This document shows positions 1 to 14,199 of a stretch of DNA of 64,000 bases, one piece after another. The notes under the pieces are model-generated. The model searched no databases. It saw nothing but the letters and a program-made list of their open reading frames with translations, and had not been told where the DNA came from. The stretch's first letter is position 1; every line of letters starts with the position of its first letter. The DNA comes from Galaxea fascicularis. Lineage: Eukaryota; Cnidaria; Anthozoa; Scleractinia; Euphylliidae. Made by a program: the position numbers and the translations under genes. Location: NCBI GenBank assembly GCA_948470475.1, contig OX419338.1, positions 33,324,382-33,388,381 of the forward strand, written 5' to 3'.

Positions 1-3000
1 TGGACAACATGTTTAGATCATTGCCTTCTTTAGAGCCAGCAAGAAAAATCCATCAAAATCCTCATTTTCAAACAGAAATTACAGTATGACTATTGAAACA
101 ATGGTATTTGAATTTTGCTCGATTTTGCCCATTGACCAATTTCTATTGTTTCAATAATCATAGGCGATTTTCTCGGTTAATATAAGAGCTCTAGCGTTGT
201 AACTTGGACAACATGTGTATCTCATTGCCTTCTTTAGAGCCAGCAAGAAAAATTTACCAAAATCCTTATTTTCAAACAGAAATTACAGTATGACTATTGA
301 AACAATGGTATTTGAATTTTGCTCGATTTTGCCCATTAACCAATTTCTATTGTTTCAATAATCATAGGCGATTTTCTCGGTTAATATAAGAGCTCTAGCG
401 TTGTAACTTGGACAACATGTTTAGATCACTGCCTTCTTTAGAGCCAGCAAGAAAAATCCATCAAAATCCTCATTTTCAAACAGAAATTACAGTATGACTA
501 TTGAAACAATGGTATTTGAATTTTGCTCGATTTTGCCCATTGACCAATTTCTATTGTTTCAATAATCATAGGCGATTTTCTCGGTTAATATAAGAGCTCT
601 AGCGTTGTAACTTGGACAACATGTTTATCCCATTGCCTTCTTTAGAGCCAGCAAGAAAAATCCACCAAAATCCTCATTTTCAAACAGAAATTACAGTATG
701 ACTATTGAAACAATGGTATTTGAATTTTGCTCGATTTTGCCCATTGACCAATTTCTATTGTTTCAATAATCATAGGCGATTTTCTCGGTTAATATAAGAG
801 CTCTAGCGTTGTAACTTGGACAACATGTTTAGATCATTGCCTTCCTTAGCCAGCAAGAAAAATCCATCAAAATCCTCATTTTCAAACAGAAATTACAGTA
901 TGACTATTGAAACAATGGTATTTGAATTTTGCTCGATTTTGCCCATTGACCAATTTCTATTGTTTCAATAATCATAGGCGATTTTCTCGGTTAATATAAG
1001 AGCTCTAGCGTTGTAACTTGGACAACACGTTTAGATCATTGCCTTCTTTAGAGCCAGCAAGAAAAATCCATCAAAATCCTCATTTTCAAACAGAAATTAC
1101 AGTATGACTATTGAAACAATGGTATTTGAATTTTGCTCGATTTTGCCCATTGACCAATTTCTATTGTTTCAATAATCATAGGCGATTTTCTCGGTTAATA
1201 TAAGAGCTCTAGCGTTGTAACTTGGACAACATGTTTATCTCATTGCCTTCTTTAGAGCCAGCAAGAAAAATCCATCAAAATCCTCATTTTCAAACAGAAA
1301 TTACAGTATGACTATTGAAACAATGGTATTTGAATTTTGCTCGATTTTGCCCATTGACCAATTTCTATTGTTTCAATAATCATAGGCGATTTTCTCGGTT
1401 AATATAAGAGCTCTAGCGTTGTAACTTGGACAACATGTGTATCTCATTGCCTTCTTTAGAGCCAGCAAGAAAAATCCACCAAAATCCTCATTTTCAAACA
1501 GAAATTACAGTATGACTATTGAAACAATGGTATTTGAATTTTGCTCGATTTTGCCCATTGACCAATTTCTATTGTTTCAATAATCATAGGCGATTTTCTC
1601 GGTTAATATAAGAGCTCTAGCGTTGTAACTTGGACAACATGTTTAGATCACTGCCTTCTTTAGAGCCAGCAAGAAAAATCCATCAAAATCCTCATTTTCA
1701 AACAGAAATTACAGTATGACTATTGAAACAATGGTATTTGAATTTTGCTCGATTTTGCCCATTGACCAATTTCTATTGTTTCAATAATCATAGGCGATTT
1801 TCTCGGTTAATATAAGAGCTCTAGCGTTGTAACTTGGACAACATGTTTATCCCATTGCCTTCTTTAGAGCCAGCAAGAAAAATCCACCAAAATCCTCATT
1901 TTCAAACAGAAATTACAGTATGACTATTGAAACAATGGTATTTGAATTTTGCTCGATTTTGCCCATTGACCAATTTCTATTGTTTCAATAATCATAGGCG
2001 ATTTTCTCGGTTAATATAAGAGCTCTAGCGTTGTAACTTGGACAACATGTTTAGATCATTGCCTTCTTTAGAGCCAGCAAGAAAAATCCATCAAAATCCT
2101 CATTTTCAAACAGAAATTACAGTATGACTATTGAAACAATGGTATTTGAATTTTGCTCGATTTTGCCCATTGACCAATTTCTATTGTTTCAATAATCATA
2201 GGCGATTTTCTCGGTTAATATAAGAGCTCTAGCGTTGTAACTTGGACAACATGTTTATCTCATTGCCTTCTTTAGAGCCAGCAAGAAAAATCCACCAAAA
2301 TCCTCATTTTCAAACAGAAATTACAGTATGACTATTGAAACAATGGTATTTGAATTTTGCTCGATTTTGCCCATTGACCAATTTCTATTGTTTCAATAAT
2401 CATAGGCGATTTTCTCGGTTAATATAAGAGCTCTAGCGTTGTAACTTGGACAACATGTTTATCTCATTGCCTTCTTTAGAGCCAGCAAGAAAAATCCACC
2501 AAAATCCTCATTTTCAAACAGAAATTACAGTATGACTATTGAAACAATGGTATTTGAATTTTGCTGGATTTTGCCCATTGACCAATTTCTATTGTTTCAA
2601 TAATCATAGGCGATTTTCTCGGTTAATATAAGAGCTCTAGCGTTGTAACTTGGACAACATGTTTATCTCATTGCCTTCTTTAGAGCCAGCAAGAAAAATC
2701 CACCAAAATCCTCATTTTCAAACAGAAATTACAGTATGACTATTGAAACAATGGTATTTGAATTTTGCTCGATTTTGCCCATTGACCAATTTCTATTGTT
2801 TCAATAATCATAGGCGATTTTCTCGGTTAATATAAGAGCTCTAGCGTTGTAACTTGGACAACATGTTTAGATCACTGCCTTCTTTAGAGCCAGCAAGAAA
2901 AATCCACCAAAATCCTCATTTTCAAACAGAAATTACAGTATGACTATTGAAACAATGGTATTTGAATTTTGCTGGATTTTGCCCATTGACCAATTTCTAT

Positions 3001-4282
3001 TGTTTCAATCATCATAGGCGATTTTCTCGTTTAATATAAGAGCTCTAGCGTTGTAACTTGGACAACATGTTATTCTCATTTCTTTTTTTAGTGCCAGCAA
3101 GAAAAATCCACCAAAATCTTCATTTTCAAACAGAAATTACAGTATGACTATTGAAACAATGGTATTTGAATTTTGCTCGATTTTGCCCATTGACCAATTT
3201 CTATTGTTTCAATAATCATAGGCGATTTTCTCGGTTAATATAAGAGCTCTAGCGTTGTAACTTGGACAACATGTTTATCTCATTGCCTTCTTTAGAGCCA
3301 GCAAGAAAAATCCACCAAAATCCTCATTTTCAAACAGAAATTACAGTATGACTATTGAAACAATGGTATTTGAATTTTGCTGGATTTTGCCCATTGACCA
3401 ATTTCTATTGTTTCAATAATCATAGGCGATTTTCTCGGTTAATATAAGAGCTCTAGCGTTGTAACTTGGACAACATGTTTATCTCATTGCCTTCTTTAGA
3501 GCCAGCAAGAAAAATCCACCAAAATCCTCATTTTCAAACAGAAATTACAGTATGACTATTGAAACAATGGTATTTGAATTTTGCTCGATTTTGCCCATTG
3601 ACCAATTTCTATTGTTTCAATAATCATAGGCGATTTTCTCGGTTAATATAAGAGCTCTAGCGTTGTAACTTGGACAACATGTTTAGATCACTGCCTTCTT
3701 TAGAGCCAGCAAGAAAAATCCACCAAAATCCTCATTTTCAAACAGAAATTACAGTATGACTATTGAAACAATGGTATTTGAATTTTGCTGGATTTTGCCC
3801 ATTGACCAATTTCTATTGTTTCAATCATCATAGGCGATTTTCTCGTTTAATATAAGAGCTCTAGCGTTGTAACTTGGACAACATGTTATTCTCATTTCTT
3901 TTTTTAGTGCCAGCAAGAAAAATCCACCAAAATCTTCATTTTCAAACAGAAATTACAGTATTACTATTGAAACAATGGTATTTGAATTTTGCTCGATTTT
4001 GCCCATTGACCAATTTCTATTGTTTCAATAATCATAGGCGATTTTCTCGGTTAATATAAGAGCTCTAGCGTTGTAACTTGGACAACATGTGTATCTCATT
4101 GCCTTCTTTAGAGCCAGCAAGAAAAATTTACCAAAATCCTCATTTTCAAACAGAAATTACAGTATGACTATTGAAACAATGGTATTTGAATTTTGCTCGA
4201 TTTTGCCCATTAACCAATTTCTATTGTTTCAATAATCATAGGCGATTTTCTCGGTTAATATAAGAGCTCTAGCGTTGTAACT
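1..4282. repeat. Higher-order repeat copy 1 (21 monomers)
   Basis: Classing monomers by their diagnostic bases (A = TTTAGATCAT, B = TGTATCTC, C = TTTAGATCAC, D = TTTATCCC, E = 2-bp deletion, F = CACGTTTAG, G = TTTATCTC, H = TTATTCTC) gives the order A B C D E F G B C D A G G G C H G G C H B. Within it, monomers 13-16 and 17-20 are themselves a duplicated four-monomer block (G G C H), the last H differing by TATTACT in place of TATGACT. The same 21-letter order recurs at 5505-9786. Confidence 0.9.
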
Positions 4283-5504
4283 TGGACAACATGTTTAGAT
4301 CATTGCCTTCTTTAGAGCCAGCAAGAAAAATCCATCAAAATCCTCATTTTCAAACAGAAATTACAGTATGACTATTGAAACAATGGTATTTGAATTTTGC
4401 TCGATTTTGCCCATTGACCAATTTCTATTGTTTCAATAATCATAGGCGATTTTCTCGGTTAATATAAGAGCTCTAGCGTTGTAACTTGGACAACATGTGT
4501 ATCTCATTGCCTTCTTTAGAGCCAGCAAGAAAAATTTACCAAAATCCTTATTTTCAAACAGAAATTACAGTATGACTATTGAAACAATGGTATTTGAATT
4601 TTGCTCGATTTTGCCCATTAACCAATTTCTATTGTTTCAATAATCATAGGCGATTTTCTCGGTTAATATAAGAGCTCTAGCGTTGTAACTTGGACAACAT
4701 GTTTAGATCACTGCCTTCTTTAGAGCCAGCAAGAAAAATCCATCAAAATCCTCATTTTCAAACAGAAATTACAGTATGACTATTGAAACAATGGTATTTG
4801 AATTTTGCTCGATTTTGCCCATTGACCAATTTCTATTGTTTCAATAATCATAGGCGATTTTCTCGGTTAATATAAGAGCTCTAGCGTTGTAACTTGGACA
4901 ACATGTTTAGATCATTGCCTTCCTTAGCCAGCAAGAAAAATCCATCAAAATCCTCATTTTCAAACAGAAATTACAGTATGACTATTGAAACAATGGTATT
5001 TGAATTTTGCTCGATTTTGCCCATTGACCAATTTCTATTGTTTCAATAATCATAGGCGATTTTCTCGGTTAATATAAGAGCTCTAGCGTTGTAACTTGGA
5101 CAACATGTTTATCCCATTGCCTTCTTTAGAGCCAGCAAGAAAAATCCACCAAAATCCTCATTTTCAAACAGAAATTACAGTATGACTATTGAAACAATGG
5201 TATTTGAATTTTGCTCGATTTTGCCCATTGACCAATTTCTATTGTTTCAATAATCATAGGCGATTTTCTCGGTTAATATAAGAGCTCTAGCGTTGTAACT
5301 TGGACAACATGTGTATCTCATTGCCTTCTTTAGAGCCAGCAAGAAAAATTTACCAAAATCCTCATTTTCAAACAGAAATTACAGTATGACTATTGAAACA
5401 ATGGTATTTGAATTTTGCTCGATTTTGCCCATTAACCAATTTCTATTGTTTCAATAATCATAGGCGATTTTCTCGGTTAATATAAGAGCTCTAGCGTTGT
5501 AACT
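4283..5504. repeat. Truncated higher-order unit (6 monomers)
   Basis: Monomers 22-27 read A B C E D B. This is the start of the higher-order unit with D and E exchanged and the rest missing, consistent with unequal crossover between full copies. Confidence 0.75.
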
Positions 5505-8500
5505 TGGACAACATGTTTAGATCATTGCCTTCTTTAGAGCCAGCAAGAAAAATCCATCAAAATCCTCATTTTCAAACAGAAATTACAGTATGACTATTGA
5601 AACAATGGTATTTGAATTTTGCTCGATTTTGCCCATTGACCAATTTCTATTGTTTCAATAATCATAGGCGATTTTCTCGGTTAATATAAGAGCTCTAGCG
5701 TTGTAACTTGGACAACATGTGTATCTCATTGCCTTCTTTAGAGCCAGCAAGAAAAATTTACCAAAATCCTTATTTTCAAACAGAAATTACAGTATGACTA
5801 TTGAAACAATGGTATTTGAATTTTGCTCGATTTTGCCCATTAACCAATTTCTATTGTTTCAATAATCATAGGCGATTTTCTCGGTTAATATAAGAGCTCT
5901 AGCGTTGTAACTTGGACAACATGTTTAGATCACTGCCTTCTTTAGAGCCAGCAAGAAAAATCCATCAAAATCCTCATTTTCAAACAGAAATTACAGTATG
6001 ACTATTGAAACAATGGTATTTGAATTTTGCTCGATTTTGCCCATTGACCAATTTCTATTGTTTCAATAATCATAGGCGATTTTCTCGGTTAATATAAGAG
6101 CTCTAGCGTTGTAACTTGGACAACATGTTTATCCCATTGCCTTCTTTAGAGCCAGCAAGAAAAATCCACCAAAATCCTCATTTTCAAACAGAAATTACAG
6201 TATGACTATTGAAACAATGGTATTTGAATTTTGCTCGATTTTGCCCATTGACCAATTTCTATTGTTTCAATAATCATAGGCGATTTTCTCGGTTAATATA
6301 AGAGCTCTAGCGTTGTAACTTGGACAACATGTTTAGATCATTGCCTTCCTTAGCCAGCAAGAAAAATCCATCAAAATCCTCATTTTCAAACAGAAATTAC
6401 AGTATGACTATTGAAACAATGGTATTTGAATTTTGCTCGATTTTGCCCATTGACCAATTTCTATTGTTTCAATAATCATAGGCGATTTTCTCGGTTAATA
6501 TAAGAGCTCTAGCGTTGTAACTTGGACAACACGTTTAGATCATTGCCTTCTTTAGAGCCAGCAAGAAAAATCCATCAAAATCCTCATTTTCAAACAGAAA
6601 TTACAGTATGACTATTGAAACAATGGTATTTGAATTTTGCTCGATTTTGCCCATTGACCAATTTCTATTGTTTCAATAATCATAGGCGATTTTCTCGGTT
6701 AATATAAGAGCTCTAGCGTTGTAACTTGGACAACATGTTTATCTCATTGCCTTCTTTAGAGCCAGCAAGAAAAATCCATCAAAATCCTCATTTTCAAACA
6801 GAAATTACAGTATGACTATTGAAACAATGGTATTTGAATTTTGCTCGATTTTGCCCATTGACCAATTTCTATTGTTTCAATAATCATAGGCGATTTTCTC
6901 GGTTAATATAAGAGCTCTAGCGTTGTAACTTGGACAACATGTGTATCTCATTGCCTTCTTTAGAGCCAGCAAGAAAAATCCACCAAAATCCTCATTTTCA
7001 AACAGAAATTACAGTATGACTATTGAAACAATGGTATTTGAATTTTGCTCGATTTTGCCCATTGACCAATTTCTATTGTTTCAATAATCATAGGCGATTT
7101 TCTCGGTTAATATAAGAGCTCTAGCGTTGTAACTTGGACAACATGTTTAGATCACTGCCTTCTTTAGAGCCAGCAAGAAAAATCCATCAAAATCCTCATT
7201 TTCAAACAGAAATTACAGTATGACTATTGAAACAATGGTATTTGAATTTTGCTCGATTTTGCCCATTGACCAATTTCTATTGTTTCAATAATCATAGGCG
7301 ATTTTCTCGGTTAATATAAGAGCTCTAGCGTTGTAACTTGGACAACATGTTTATCCCATTGCCTTCTTTAGAGCCAGCAAGAAAAATCCACCAAAATCCT
7401 CATTTTCAAACAGAAATTACAGTATGACTATTGAAACAATGGTATTTGAATTTTGCTCGATTTTGCCCATTGACCAATTTCTATTGTTTCAATAATCATA
7501 GGCGATTTTCTCGGTTAATATAAGAGCTCTAGCGTTGTAACTTGGACAACATGTTTAGATCATTGCCTTCTTTAGAGCCAGCAAGAAAAATCCATCAAAA
7601 TCCTCATTTTCAAACAGAAATTACAGTATGACTATTGAAACAATGGTATTTGAATTTTGCTCGATTTTGCCCATTGACCAATTTCTATTGTTTCAATAAT
7701 CATAGGCGATTTTCTCGGTTAATATAAGAGCTCTAGCGTTGTAACTTGGACAACATGTTTATCTCATTGCCTTCTTTAGAGCCAGCAAGAAAAATCCACC
7801 AAAATCCTCATTTTCAAACAGAAATTACAGTATGACTATTGAAACAATGGTATTTGAATTTTGCTCGATTTTGCCCATTGACCAATTTCTATTGTTTCAA
7901 TAATCATAGGCGATTTTCTCGGTTAATATAAGAGCTCTAGCGTTGTAACTTGGACAACATGTTTATCTCATTGCCTTCTTTAGAGCCAGCAAGAAAAATC
8001 CACCAAAATCCTCATTTTCAAACAGAAATTACAGTATGACTATTGAAACAATGGTATTTGAATTTTGCTGGATTTTGCCCATTGACCAATTTCTATTGTT
8101 TCAATAATCATAGGCGATTTTCTCGGTTAATATAAGAGCTCTAGCGTTGTAACTTGGACAACATGTTTATCTCATTGCCTTCTTTAGAGCCAGCAAGAAA
8201 AATCCACCAAAATCCTCATTTTCAAACAGAAATTACAGTATGACTATTGAAACAATGGTATTTGAATTTTGCTCGATTTTGCCCATTGACCAATTTCTAT
8301 TGTTTCAATAATCATAGGCGATTTTCTCGGTTAATATAAGAGCTCTAGCGTTGTAACTTGGACAACATGTTTAGATCACTGCCTTCTTTAGAGCCAGCAA
8401 GAAAAATCCACCAAAATCCTCATTTTCAAACAGAAATTACAGTATGACTATTGAAACAATGGTATTTGAATTTTGCTGGATTTTGCCCATTGACCAATTT

Positions 8501-9786
8501 CTATTGTTTCAATCATCATAGGCGATTTTCTCGTTTAATATAAGAGCTCTAGCGTTGTAACTTGGACAACATGTTATTCTCATTTCTTTTTTTAGTGCCA
8601 GCAAGAAAAATCCACCAAAATCTTCATTTTCAAACAGAAATTACAGTATGACTATTGAAACAATGGTATTTGAATTTTGCTCGATTTTGCCCATTGACCA
8701 ATTTCTATTGTTTCAATAATCATAGGCGATTTTCTCGGTTAATATAAGAGCTCTAGCGTTGTAACTTGGACAACATGTTTATCTCATTGCCTTCTTTAGA
8801 GCCAGCAAGAAAAATCCACCAAAATCCTCATTTTCAAACAGAAATTACAGTATGACTATTGAAACAATGGTATTTGAATTTTGCTGGATTTTGCCCATTG
8901 ACCAATTTCTATTGTTTCAATAATCATAGGCGATTTTCTCGGTTAATATAAGAGCTCTAGCGTTGTAACTTGGACAACATGTTTATCTCATTGCCTTCTT
9001 TAGAGCCAGCAAGAAAAATCCACCAAAATCCTCATTTTCAAACAGAAATTACAGTATGACTATTGAAACAATGGTATTTGAATTTTGCTCGATTTTGCCC
9101 ATTGACCAATTTCTATTGTTTCAATAATCATAGGCGATTTTCTCGGTTAATATAAGAGCTCTAGCGTTGTAACTTGGACAACATGTTTAGATCACTGCCT
9201 TCTTTAGAGCCAGCAAGAAAAATCCACCAAAATCCTCATTTTCAAACAGAAATTACAGTATGACTATTGAAACAATGGTATTTGAATTTTGCTGGATTTT
9301 GCCCATTGACCAATTTCTATTGTTTCAATCATCATAGGCGATTTTCTCGTTTAATATAAGAGCTCTAGCGTTGTAACTTGGACAACATGTTATTCTCATT
9401 TCTTTTTTTAGTGCCAGCAAGAAAAATCCACCAAAATCTTCATTTTCAAACAGAAATTACAGTATTACTATTGAAACAATGGTATTTGAATTTTGCTCGA
9501 TTTTGCCCATTGACCAATTTCTATTGTTTCAATAATCATAGGCGATTTTCTCGGTTAATATAAGAGCTCTAGCGTTGTAACTTGGACAACATGTGTATCT
9601 CATTGCCTTCTTTAGAGCCAGCAAGAAAAATTTACCAAAATCCTCATTTTCAAACAGAAATTACAGTATGACTATTGAAACAATGGTATTTGAATTTTGC
9701 TCGATTTTGCCCATTAACCAATTTCTATTGTTTCAATAATCATAGGCGATTTTCTCGGTTAATATAAGAGCTCTAGCGTTGTAACT
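5505..9786. repeat. Higher-order repeat copy 2 (21 monomers)
   Basis: The monomer order and private variants repeat copy 1 at a constant offset of 5504 bp: the 2-bp-deleted monomer, the ATTAACC monomers, the GCTGG and CAATCATCAT monomers, and the TATTACT monomer at 3875 and 9379. I saw no difference between the two copies by eye. The identity continues to about 10600 because the following monomers also match. Confidence 0.9.
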
Positions 9787-11824
9787 TGGACAACATGTTT
9801 AGATCATTGCCTTCTTTAGAGCCAGCAAGAAAAATCCATCAAAATCCTCATTTTCAAACAGAAATTACAGTATGACTATTGAAACAATGGTATTTGAATT
9901 TTGCTCGATTTTGCCCATTGACCAATTTCTATTGTTTCAATAATCATAGGCGATTTTCTCGGTTAATATAAGAGCTCTAGCGTTGTAACTTGGACAACAT
10001 GTGTATCTCATTGCCTTCTTTAGAGCCAGCAAGAAAAATTTACCAAAATCCTTATTTTCAAACAGAAATTACAGTATGACTATTGAAACAATGGTATTTG
10101 AATTTTGCTCGATTTTGCCCATTAACCAATTTCTATTGTTTCAATAATCATAGGCGATTTTCTCGGTTAATATAAGAGCTCTAGCGTTGTAACTTGGACA
10201 ACATGTTTAGATCACTGCCTTCTTTAGAGCCAGCAAGAAAAATCCATCAAAATCCTCATTTTCAAACAGAAATTACAGTATGACTATTGAAACAATGGTA
10301 TTTGAATTTTGCTCGATTTTGCCCATTGACCAATTTCTATTGTTTCAATAATCATAGGCGATTTTCTCGGTTAATATAAGAGCTCTAGCGTTGTAACTTG
10401 GACAACATGTTTAGATCATTGCCTTCCTTAGCCAGCAAGAAAAATCCATCAAAATCCTCATTTTCAAACAGAAATTACAGTATGACTATTGAAACAATGG
10501 TATTTGAATTTTGCTCGATTTTGCCCATTGACCAATTTCTATTGTTTCAATAATCATAGGCGATTTTCTCGGTTAATATAAGAGCTCTAGCGTTGTAACT
10601 TGGACAACACGTTTAGATCATTGCCTTCTTTAGAGCCAGCAAGAAAAATCCATCAAAATCCTCATTTTCAAACAGAAATTACAGTATGACTATTGAAACA
10701 ATGGTATTTGAATTTTGCTCGATTTTGCCCATTGACCAATTTCTATTGTTTCAATAATCATAGGCGATTTTCTCGGTTAATATAAGAGCTCTAGCGTTGT
10801 AACTTGGACAACATGTTTATCTCATTGCCTTCTTTAGAGCCAGCAAGAAAAATCCATCAAAATCCTCATTTTCAAACAGAAATTACAGTATGACTATTGA
10901 AACAATGGTATTTGAATTTTGCTCGATTTTGCCCATTGACCAATTTCTATTGTTTCAATAATCATAGGCGATTTTCTCGGTTAATATAAGAGCTCTAGCG
11001 TTGTAACTTGGACAACATGTGTATCTCATTGCCTTCTTTAGAGCCAGCAAGAAAAATCCACCAAAATCCTCATTTTCAAACAGAAATTACAGTATGACTA
11101 TTGAAACAATGGTATTTGAATTTTCCTCGATTTTGCCCATTGACCAATTTCTATTGTTTCAATAATCATAGGCGATTTTCTCGGTTAATATAAGAGCTCT
11201 AGCGTTGTAACTTGGACAACATGTTTAGATCACTGCCTTCTTTAGAGCCAGCAAGAAAAATCCATCAAAATCCTCATTTTCAAACAGAAATTACAGTATG
11301 ACTATTGAAACAATGGTATTTGAATTTTGCTCGATTTTGCCCATTGACCAATTTCTATTGTTTCAATAATCATAGGCGATTTTCTCGGTTAATATAAGAG
11401 CTCTAGCGTTGTAACTTGGACAACATGTTTATCCCATTGCCTTCTTTAGAGCCAGCAAGAAAAATCCACCAAAATCCTCATTTTCAAACAGAAATTACAG
11501 TATGACTATTGAAACAATGGTATTTGAATTTTGCTCGATTTTGCCCATTGACCAATTTCTATTGTTTCAATAATCATAGGCGATTTTCTCGGTTAATATA
11601 AGAGCTCTAGCGTTGTAACTTGGACAACATGTTTAGATCATTGCCTTCTTTAGAGCCAGCAAGAAAAATCCATCAAAATCCTCATTTTCAAACAGAAATT
11701 ACAGTATGACTATTGAAACAATGGTATTTGAATTTTGCTCGATTTTGCCCATTGACCAATTTCTATTGTTTCAATAATCATAGGCGATTTTCTCGGTTAA
11801 TATAAGAGCTCTAGCGTTGTAACT
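9787..11824. repeat. Higher-order repeat copy 3, partial (10 monomers)
   Basis: Monomers 49-58 read A B C E F G B C D A, the beginning of the unit with one D monomer missing. After this point the order is lost and the array passes into diverged monomers. Confidence 0.75.
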
Positions 11825-14199
11825 TGGACAACACGTTTAGATCATTGCCTTCTTTAGAGCCAGCAAGAAAAATCCATCAAAATCCTCATTTTCAAACAGA
11901 AATTACAGTATGACTATTGAAACAATGGTATTTGAATTTTGCTCGATTTTGCCCATTGACCAATTTCTATTGTTTCAATAATCATAGGCGATTTTCTCGG
12001 TTAATATAAGAGCTCTAGCGTTGTAACTTGGACAACATTTTTAGATCATTGCCTTCTTTAGAGCCAGCAAGAAAAATCCATCAAAATCCTCATTTTCAAA
12101 CAGAAATTACAGTATGACTATTGAAACAATGGTATTTGAATTTTGCTCGATTTTGCCCATTGACCAATTTCTATTGTTTCAATAATCATAGGCGATTATC
12201 TCGGTTAATATAAGAGCTCTAGCGTTGTAACTTGGACAACATGTTTAGATCATTGCCTTCTTTAGAGCCAGCAACAAAAATCCACCAAAATCTTCATTTT
12301 CAAACAGAAATTACAGTACGAGTATTGAAACAATGGTATTTGAATTTTGCTCGATTTTGCCCATTGACCAATTTCTATTGTTTCAATAATCATAGGCGAT
12401 TTTCTCGGTTAATATAAGAGCTCTAGCGTTGTAACTTGGACAACATGTTTATCTCATTGCCTTCTTTAGAGCCAGCAAGAAAAATCCACCAAAATCCTCA
12501 TTTTCAAACAGAAATTACAGTATGACTATTGAAACAATGGTATTTGAATTTTGCTCGATTTTGCCCATTGACCAATTTCTATTGTTTCAATAATCATAGG
12601 CGATTTTCTCGGTTAATATATGAGCTCTAGCGTTGTAACTTGGACAACATGTTTATCTCATTGCCTTCTTTAGAGCCAGCAAAAAAAATCCACCACAATC
12701 CTCATTTTCAAACAGAAATTACAGTATGACTATTGAAACAATGGTATTTGAATTTTGCTCGATTTTGCCCATTGACCAATTTCTATTGTTTCAATAATCA
12801 TAGGCGATTTTCTCGGTTAATATAAGAGCTCTAGCGTTGTAACTTGGACAACATGTTTATCTCATTGCCTTCTTTAGAGCCAGCAAGAAAAATCCACCAA
12901 AATCCTCATTTTCAAACAGAAATTACAGTATGACTATTGAAACAATGGTATTTGAATTTTGCTCGATTTTGCCCATTGACCAATTTCTATTGTTTTAATA
13001 ATTATAGGCGATTTTCTCGGTTAATATAAGAGCTCTAGCGTTGTAACTTGGACAACATGTTTAGATCATTGCCTTCTTTAGAGCCAGCAACAAAAATCCA
13101 TCAAAATCCTCATTTTCAAACAGAAATTACAGTATGACTATTGAAACAATGGTATTCTAATTTTGCTCGATTTTGCCCATTGACCAATTTCTATTGTTGC
13201 AATAATCATAGGCGATTTTCTCGGTTAATATAAGAGCTCTAGCGTTGTAACTTGGACAAAACGTTTAGATCATTGCCTTCTTTAGAGCCAGCAAGAAAAA
13301 TCCATCAAAATCCTCATTTTCAAACAGAAATTACAGTATGACTATTGAAACAATGGTATTTGAATTTTGCTCGATTTTGCCCATTGACCAATTTCTATTG
13401 TTTCAATAATCATAGGCGATTTTCTCGGTTAATATAAGAGCTCTAGCGTTGTAACTTGGACAACATGTTTATCTTATTGCTTTCTTTAGAGCCAGCAAGA
13501 AAAATCCACCAAAATTCCTTATTTTCAAACAGAAATTACAGTATGACTATTGAAACAATGGTATTTGAATTTTGCTCGATTTTGCCCATTGACCAATTTC
13601 TATTGTTTCAATAATCATAGGCGATTTTCTTGGTTAATATAAGAGCTCTACCGTTCTAACTTGGACAACATGTTTAGATCATTGCCTTCTTTAGAGCCAG
13701 CAAGAAAAATCCACCAAAATCCTCATTTTTAAACAGAAATTACAGTATGACTATTGAAACAATGGTACTTGAATTTTGCTCGATTTTGCCCATTGACCAA
13801 TTTCTATTGTTTCAATAATCATAGGCGATTTTCTCGGTTAATATAAGAGCTCTAGCGTTGTAACTTGGACAACATGTTAGCTCATTGCCTTCTTTAGAGC
13901 CAGCAAGAAAAGTCCACCAAAATCATCCATTTCAAACAGAAATTACACTATGACTATTAAAACAATAGTATTTGAATTTTGCTCAATTTTGCCCATTGAC
14001 CAATTTCTATTGTTTCAATAGTCATAGGCGATTTTCTCGGTTAATATAAGGGCTCTAGCTTTGTAACTTGGACAACGTGTTGATCGCATTGTCTTCTTTA
14101 GAGCCAGCAAGAAAAAATCGTCATTTTCAAAGAGAAATTACACTATGACTATTGAAACAATGGTATTTGAATTTTGCTCGATTTTGCCCATTGACCAAT
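11825..14199. repeat. Diverged right edge of the satellite array
   Basis: From about 11.8 kb monomers gain private substitutions and small indels (CAACAAAAATCC, TACGAGTATTG, CTACCGTTCTAAC, a shortened last copy near 14095). The final monomer stops inside the dyad at GACCAAT followed by CTGGGGCTCC. Decay toward an array edge is the expected result of homogenisation by unequal exchange being weaker there. Confidence 0.85.

Larger units (their letters stand above)
1..14199. repeat. 204-bp satellite array, about 70 tandem monomers
   Basis: Head-to-tail copies start at 1, 205, 409, 613, 817, 1019 and so on, a strict 204-bp period broken only by a variant lacking 2 bp. Most monomers differ at a few diagnostic sites just after TTGGACAACATG (for example TTTAGATCA, TGTATCTCA, TTTATCCCA, TTATTCTCA). 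Each monomer contains a dyad: TATGACTATTGAAACAATGG (85-104 in the first copy) pairs with CTATTGTTTCAATAATCATA (143-162), about 18 of 20 positions, around a 38-bp loop. The array is cut by the left window edge and ends abruptly at about 14199. No gene is supported in it; the short open frames are periodic by-products. The monomer is longer than a nucleosome core and could be centromeric, heterochromatic or interstitial; the sequence alone does not say. Confidence 0.98.

Noticed and set aside
3874..4059. 61-codon frames in the satellite, repeated at 9378 and 12232
   Set aside because: They recur only because the monomer repeats. They begin at TTG, most monomers carry a stop in the same frame, and no domain is present.
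1..14199. CRISPR-like regular repeats
   Set aside because: There are no unique spacers: the whole 204-bp unit repeats. The window is animal DNA.
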